DNA of 64,000 nt. It comes from Mycobacterium sp. M26 (GTDB lineage: Bacteria; Actinomycetota; Actinomycetes; Mycobacteriales; Mycobacteriaceae). A model generated the notes under the pieces. The model saw nothing but the letters and a program-made list of their open reading frames with translations. It did not search any database and was not told the DNA's origin. How positions within the stretch are numbered: the first letter of the stretch is position 1; each line of letters begins with the position of its first letter. Shown here in pieces: positions 62,579 through 64,000 of the stretch. Both the position numbers and the translations under genes were made by a program. The DNA lies in assembly GCF_001494595.1 (NCBI RefSeq), contig NZ_LN929907.1, positions 935,468 to 999,467 on the forward strand, in the 5' to 3' direction.

Positions 62579-64000
62579 GTGGACATCGTGCTTGGTGTGT
62601 CGATGACACCAACAACGGTCCGCATGGTGCTGGTCGAAGGCGAGAAGGCCGACGGGATCACCGTCGACCACGACGCGTTCGACATCAGCACCGATGAAGG
62701 CACGGCAACCACAGCTGCCGACCAGGTGATCGCTGCCATCCTGGGCACCCGGGAGAGCGCGCAAGAGGGTGGCCACCGCCTGATCGCGACCGGCGTCACG
62801 TGGACCGACTACGTCGGCGCCGCCGAACTGCGCGAGGCGCTGGCCGCCCGCAAGATCGACGACGTCGTCCTGGTGTCCGAGCTGCACGCCGCCGGTGCGC
62901 TGGCCCAGGCGGTCGGACAAGCCGTCGGCTACGACCGCACCGCCCTGATGTTCCTCGAGCGTGACACTGCGACCCTGTCGGTGGTGCAGACCGCGACCGG
63001 CGACATCGTCAAGGTCGAAAGCCAGAGCCTGCACGCCCCCGATGCGGTGGCCGAACTGACCCGGATGGTCACCGATCTCGAAGACCTGGCCGAGCCGCCG
63101 CAGGGCCTGTTCATGGTCGGCTCCGGCATCGACGTCGCCGCCGTCAAGTCGCAGGTCGCGCAAGGCACGACGCTTCCGGTGCACGCGCCGGATGAAGCTG
63201 AGCTGGCCTTGGCCCGCGGTGCCGCCCTGGCATCGGCGACCACGCCTCGCTACGAGGCCTCCACCGTCGGCCTGGCTTACGCCCAGGACCGCGAGGGCAC
63301 CACCGCCGGCGCCGCGTACTCCGCGGGCGCCGACACCGAGATGGCCGCCGGCGCCACCCAGATGGCCGCCGCCGGATACATGGCCCCGCTGGGCTACAGC
63401 GAAGTGCCCGACGAGGACCTGGGCTACGACGCGGTGCCCGCCGACTTCGACGAGGTCGACGACGACGTCGTCGAGGAGCCCGGACGTAAGCCGTTCCTGC
63501 TGGTCGGCAGCGCGCTGACCTCGGTCTTCGTGGTCGGGGTGGTGGCGCTGGTGATCTCGCTGGCGGTCAGCATCCGGCCCACCGTCGACCAGCGGCCCAG
63601 CCCGGGCGAGAGCGTCATCGTCCCCAGCAGCCAGGCACCGGCCCCGGCGACACCGGAAGCCCAGGTGCCCGCACCGGCGCCGTCGTCGCCCGCCGAGACG
63701 ATCCAGGAACCGGTCCAGGTGGTGCAACAGGCGCCGCGCACGGTCTTCGTGACTCCGGCGCCGAAGGCACCCGCGCCCGCACCGGCGGCCCCGGCACCGG
63801 TGCCCGAGGCACCCGCTCCCGCACCGGCCGCACCGGCGCCCGCACCCGTGGTGCAGGCCCCGGCCCCGGTGATTCAAGCACCGGTCATCGCGCCGCCGAT
63901 CGTGGTGCTGCCCCCGCTGCTGCCGCCGTTCCTGCGGCCCCGCACCCCGCAATATCCGCAGTACACACCGACTCCGACGTACACCCCGACGCCGACGTAC
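62579..64000 (+). CDS. Proline-rich membrane protein, N-terminal part (Rv0312-like, partial)
   Basis: GTG 62579 has GGAGG four to five bases upstream. The 474 codons in the window encode an actin/Hsp70-like N-domain (DIVLGVSMTPTTVRMVLVEG; about 1-220, the DUF7159 type), an acidic linker, one transmembrane helix (about 302-323) and a long Pro/Ala-rich exported tail ending in repeats of TPTPTY at the window edge. It resembles Rv0312 (about 620 residues, from memory). The gene continues beyond base 64000. The gap 62423-62578 holds no ORF. Confidence 0.8.
   Translation, partial: MDIVLGVSMTPTTVRMVLVEGEKADGITVDHDAFDISTDEGTATTAADQVIAAILGTRESAQEGGHRLIATGVTWTDYVGAAELREALAARKIDDVVLVSELHAAGALAQAVGQAVGYDRTALMFLERDTATLSVVQTATGDIVKVESQSLHAPDAVAELTRMVTDLEDLAEPPQGLFMVGSGIDVAAVKSQVAQGTTLPVHAPDEAELALARGAALASATTPRYEASTVGLAYAQDREGTTAGAAYSAGADTEMAAGATQMAAAGYMAPLGYSEVPDEDLGYDAVPADFDEVDDDVVEEPGRKPFLLVGSALTSVFVVGVVALVISLAVSIRPTVDQRPSPGESVIVPSSQAPAPATPEAQVPAPAPSSPAETIQEPVQVVQQAPRTVFVTPAPKAPAPAPAAPAPVPEAPAPAPAAPAPAPVVQAPAPVIQAPVIAPPIVVLPPLLPPFLRPRTPQYPQYTPTPTYTPTPTY

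Noticed and set aside
1..64000. CRISPR arrays, insertion sequences, prophage or integrative elements
   Set aside because: No regularly spaced repeats, transposase or integrase motifs, or att-like repeats at the tRNA-Gly gene were seen.

Overview
The window is high-GC actinobacterial DNA from a Mycobacterium, most likely a rapid-growing Mycolicibacterium-type species. The evidence is an ESX-3 type VII secretion locus with PE/PPE genes, GTG and leaderless starts, FadD/FadE lipid genes, an MmpL transporter, and long runs of genes that I recognise from memory as neighbours in M. tuberculosis H37Rv (Rv0269c-Rv0281, Rv0293c-Rv0296c, Rv0312-Rv0321). No species name can be given from sequence alone. 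I saw no insertion sequence, prophage, CRISPR array or rRNA.

Layout. 1-7658: the distal half of ESX-3 (end of eccC3, PE5, PPE4, esxG, esxH, espG3, eccD3, mycP3, eccE3), mostly joined by 4-bp overlaps and followed by a siderophore-interacting flavoprotein. 7637-19747: a LigD-type polymerase, fadD2, fadE6, an alpha/beta hydrolase-dehydrogenase-MFS operon, a VOC enzyme, a TetR regulator, an MpaB-type oxygenase and a SAM methyltransferase. 19737-27330: alpha/beta hydrolase, membrane mannosyltransferase-like protein, Stf0-type sulfotransferase, sulfatase, and two PAP2 proteins, one fused to a lipid kinase. 27437-34367: a secreted phosphoesterase, a three-gene type VII-associated operon with low-GC 5' parts and one frame break, an L,D-transpeptidase, an NTF2-like protein and a 48-residue small protein. 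34606-43706: TetR with an unknown protein/dehydrogenase pair, then Zn-ADH, AdhE and PoxB. 43742-49305: a complete peptide-type ABC importer. 49461-64000: secreted proteins, an acyl-CoA dehydrogenase, GH16 hydrolase, MmpL, a Ca2+/H+ antiporter, a VldE/ARB-07466-like exported protein, an EXPERA-like membrane protein, MOSC protein, tRNA-Gly(CCC), a lipoprotein, dcd and the start of an Rv0312-like proline-rich membrane protein.

How the genes fit together. ESX-3 is the iron/zinc-linked secretion system, and the flavoprotein directly behind it is of the class that releases iron from siderophores, so export and intracellular iron release look co-transcribed. Fatty acid activation (fadD2) and beta-oxidation (fadE6) genes converge on each other. 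AdhE, a Zn-ADH and PoxB form a C2 redox cluster (aldehyde/alcohol and pyruvate/acetate).

The points most worth checking are: a MycP3 that has lost the serine-protease nucleophile and the oxyanion Asn while keeping Asp and His; the position of ESX-3 relative to its usual neighbours; the frame-broken, low-GC type VII-associated operon at 29348-32626; a perfect 82-bp tandem duplication at the end of fadD2; and a lipoprotein with a degenerate phage-like nucleotidyltransferase motif.
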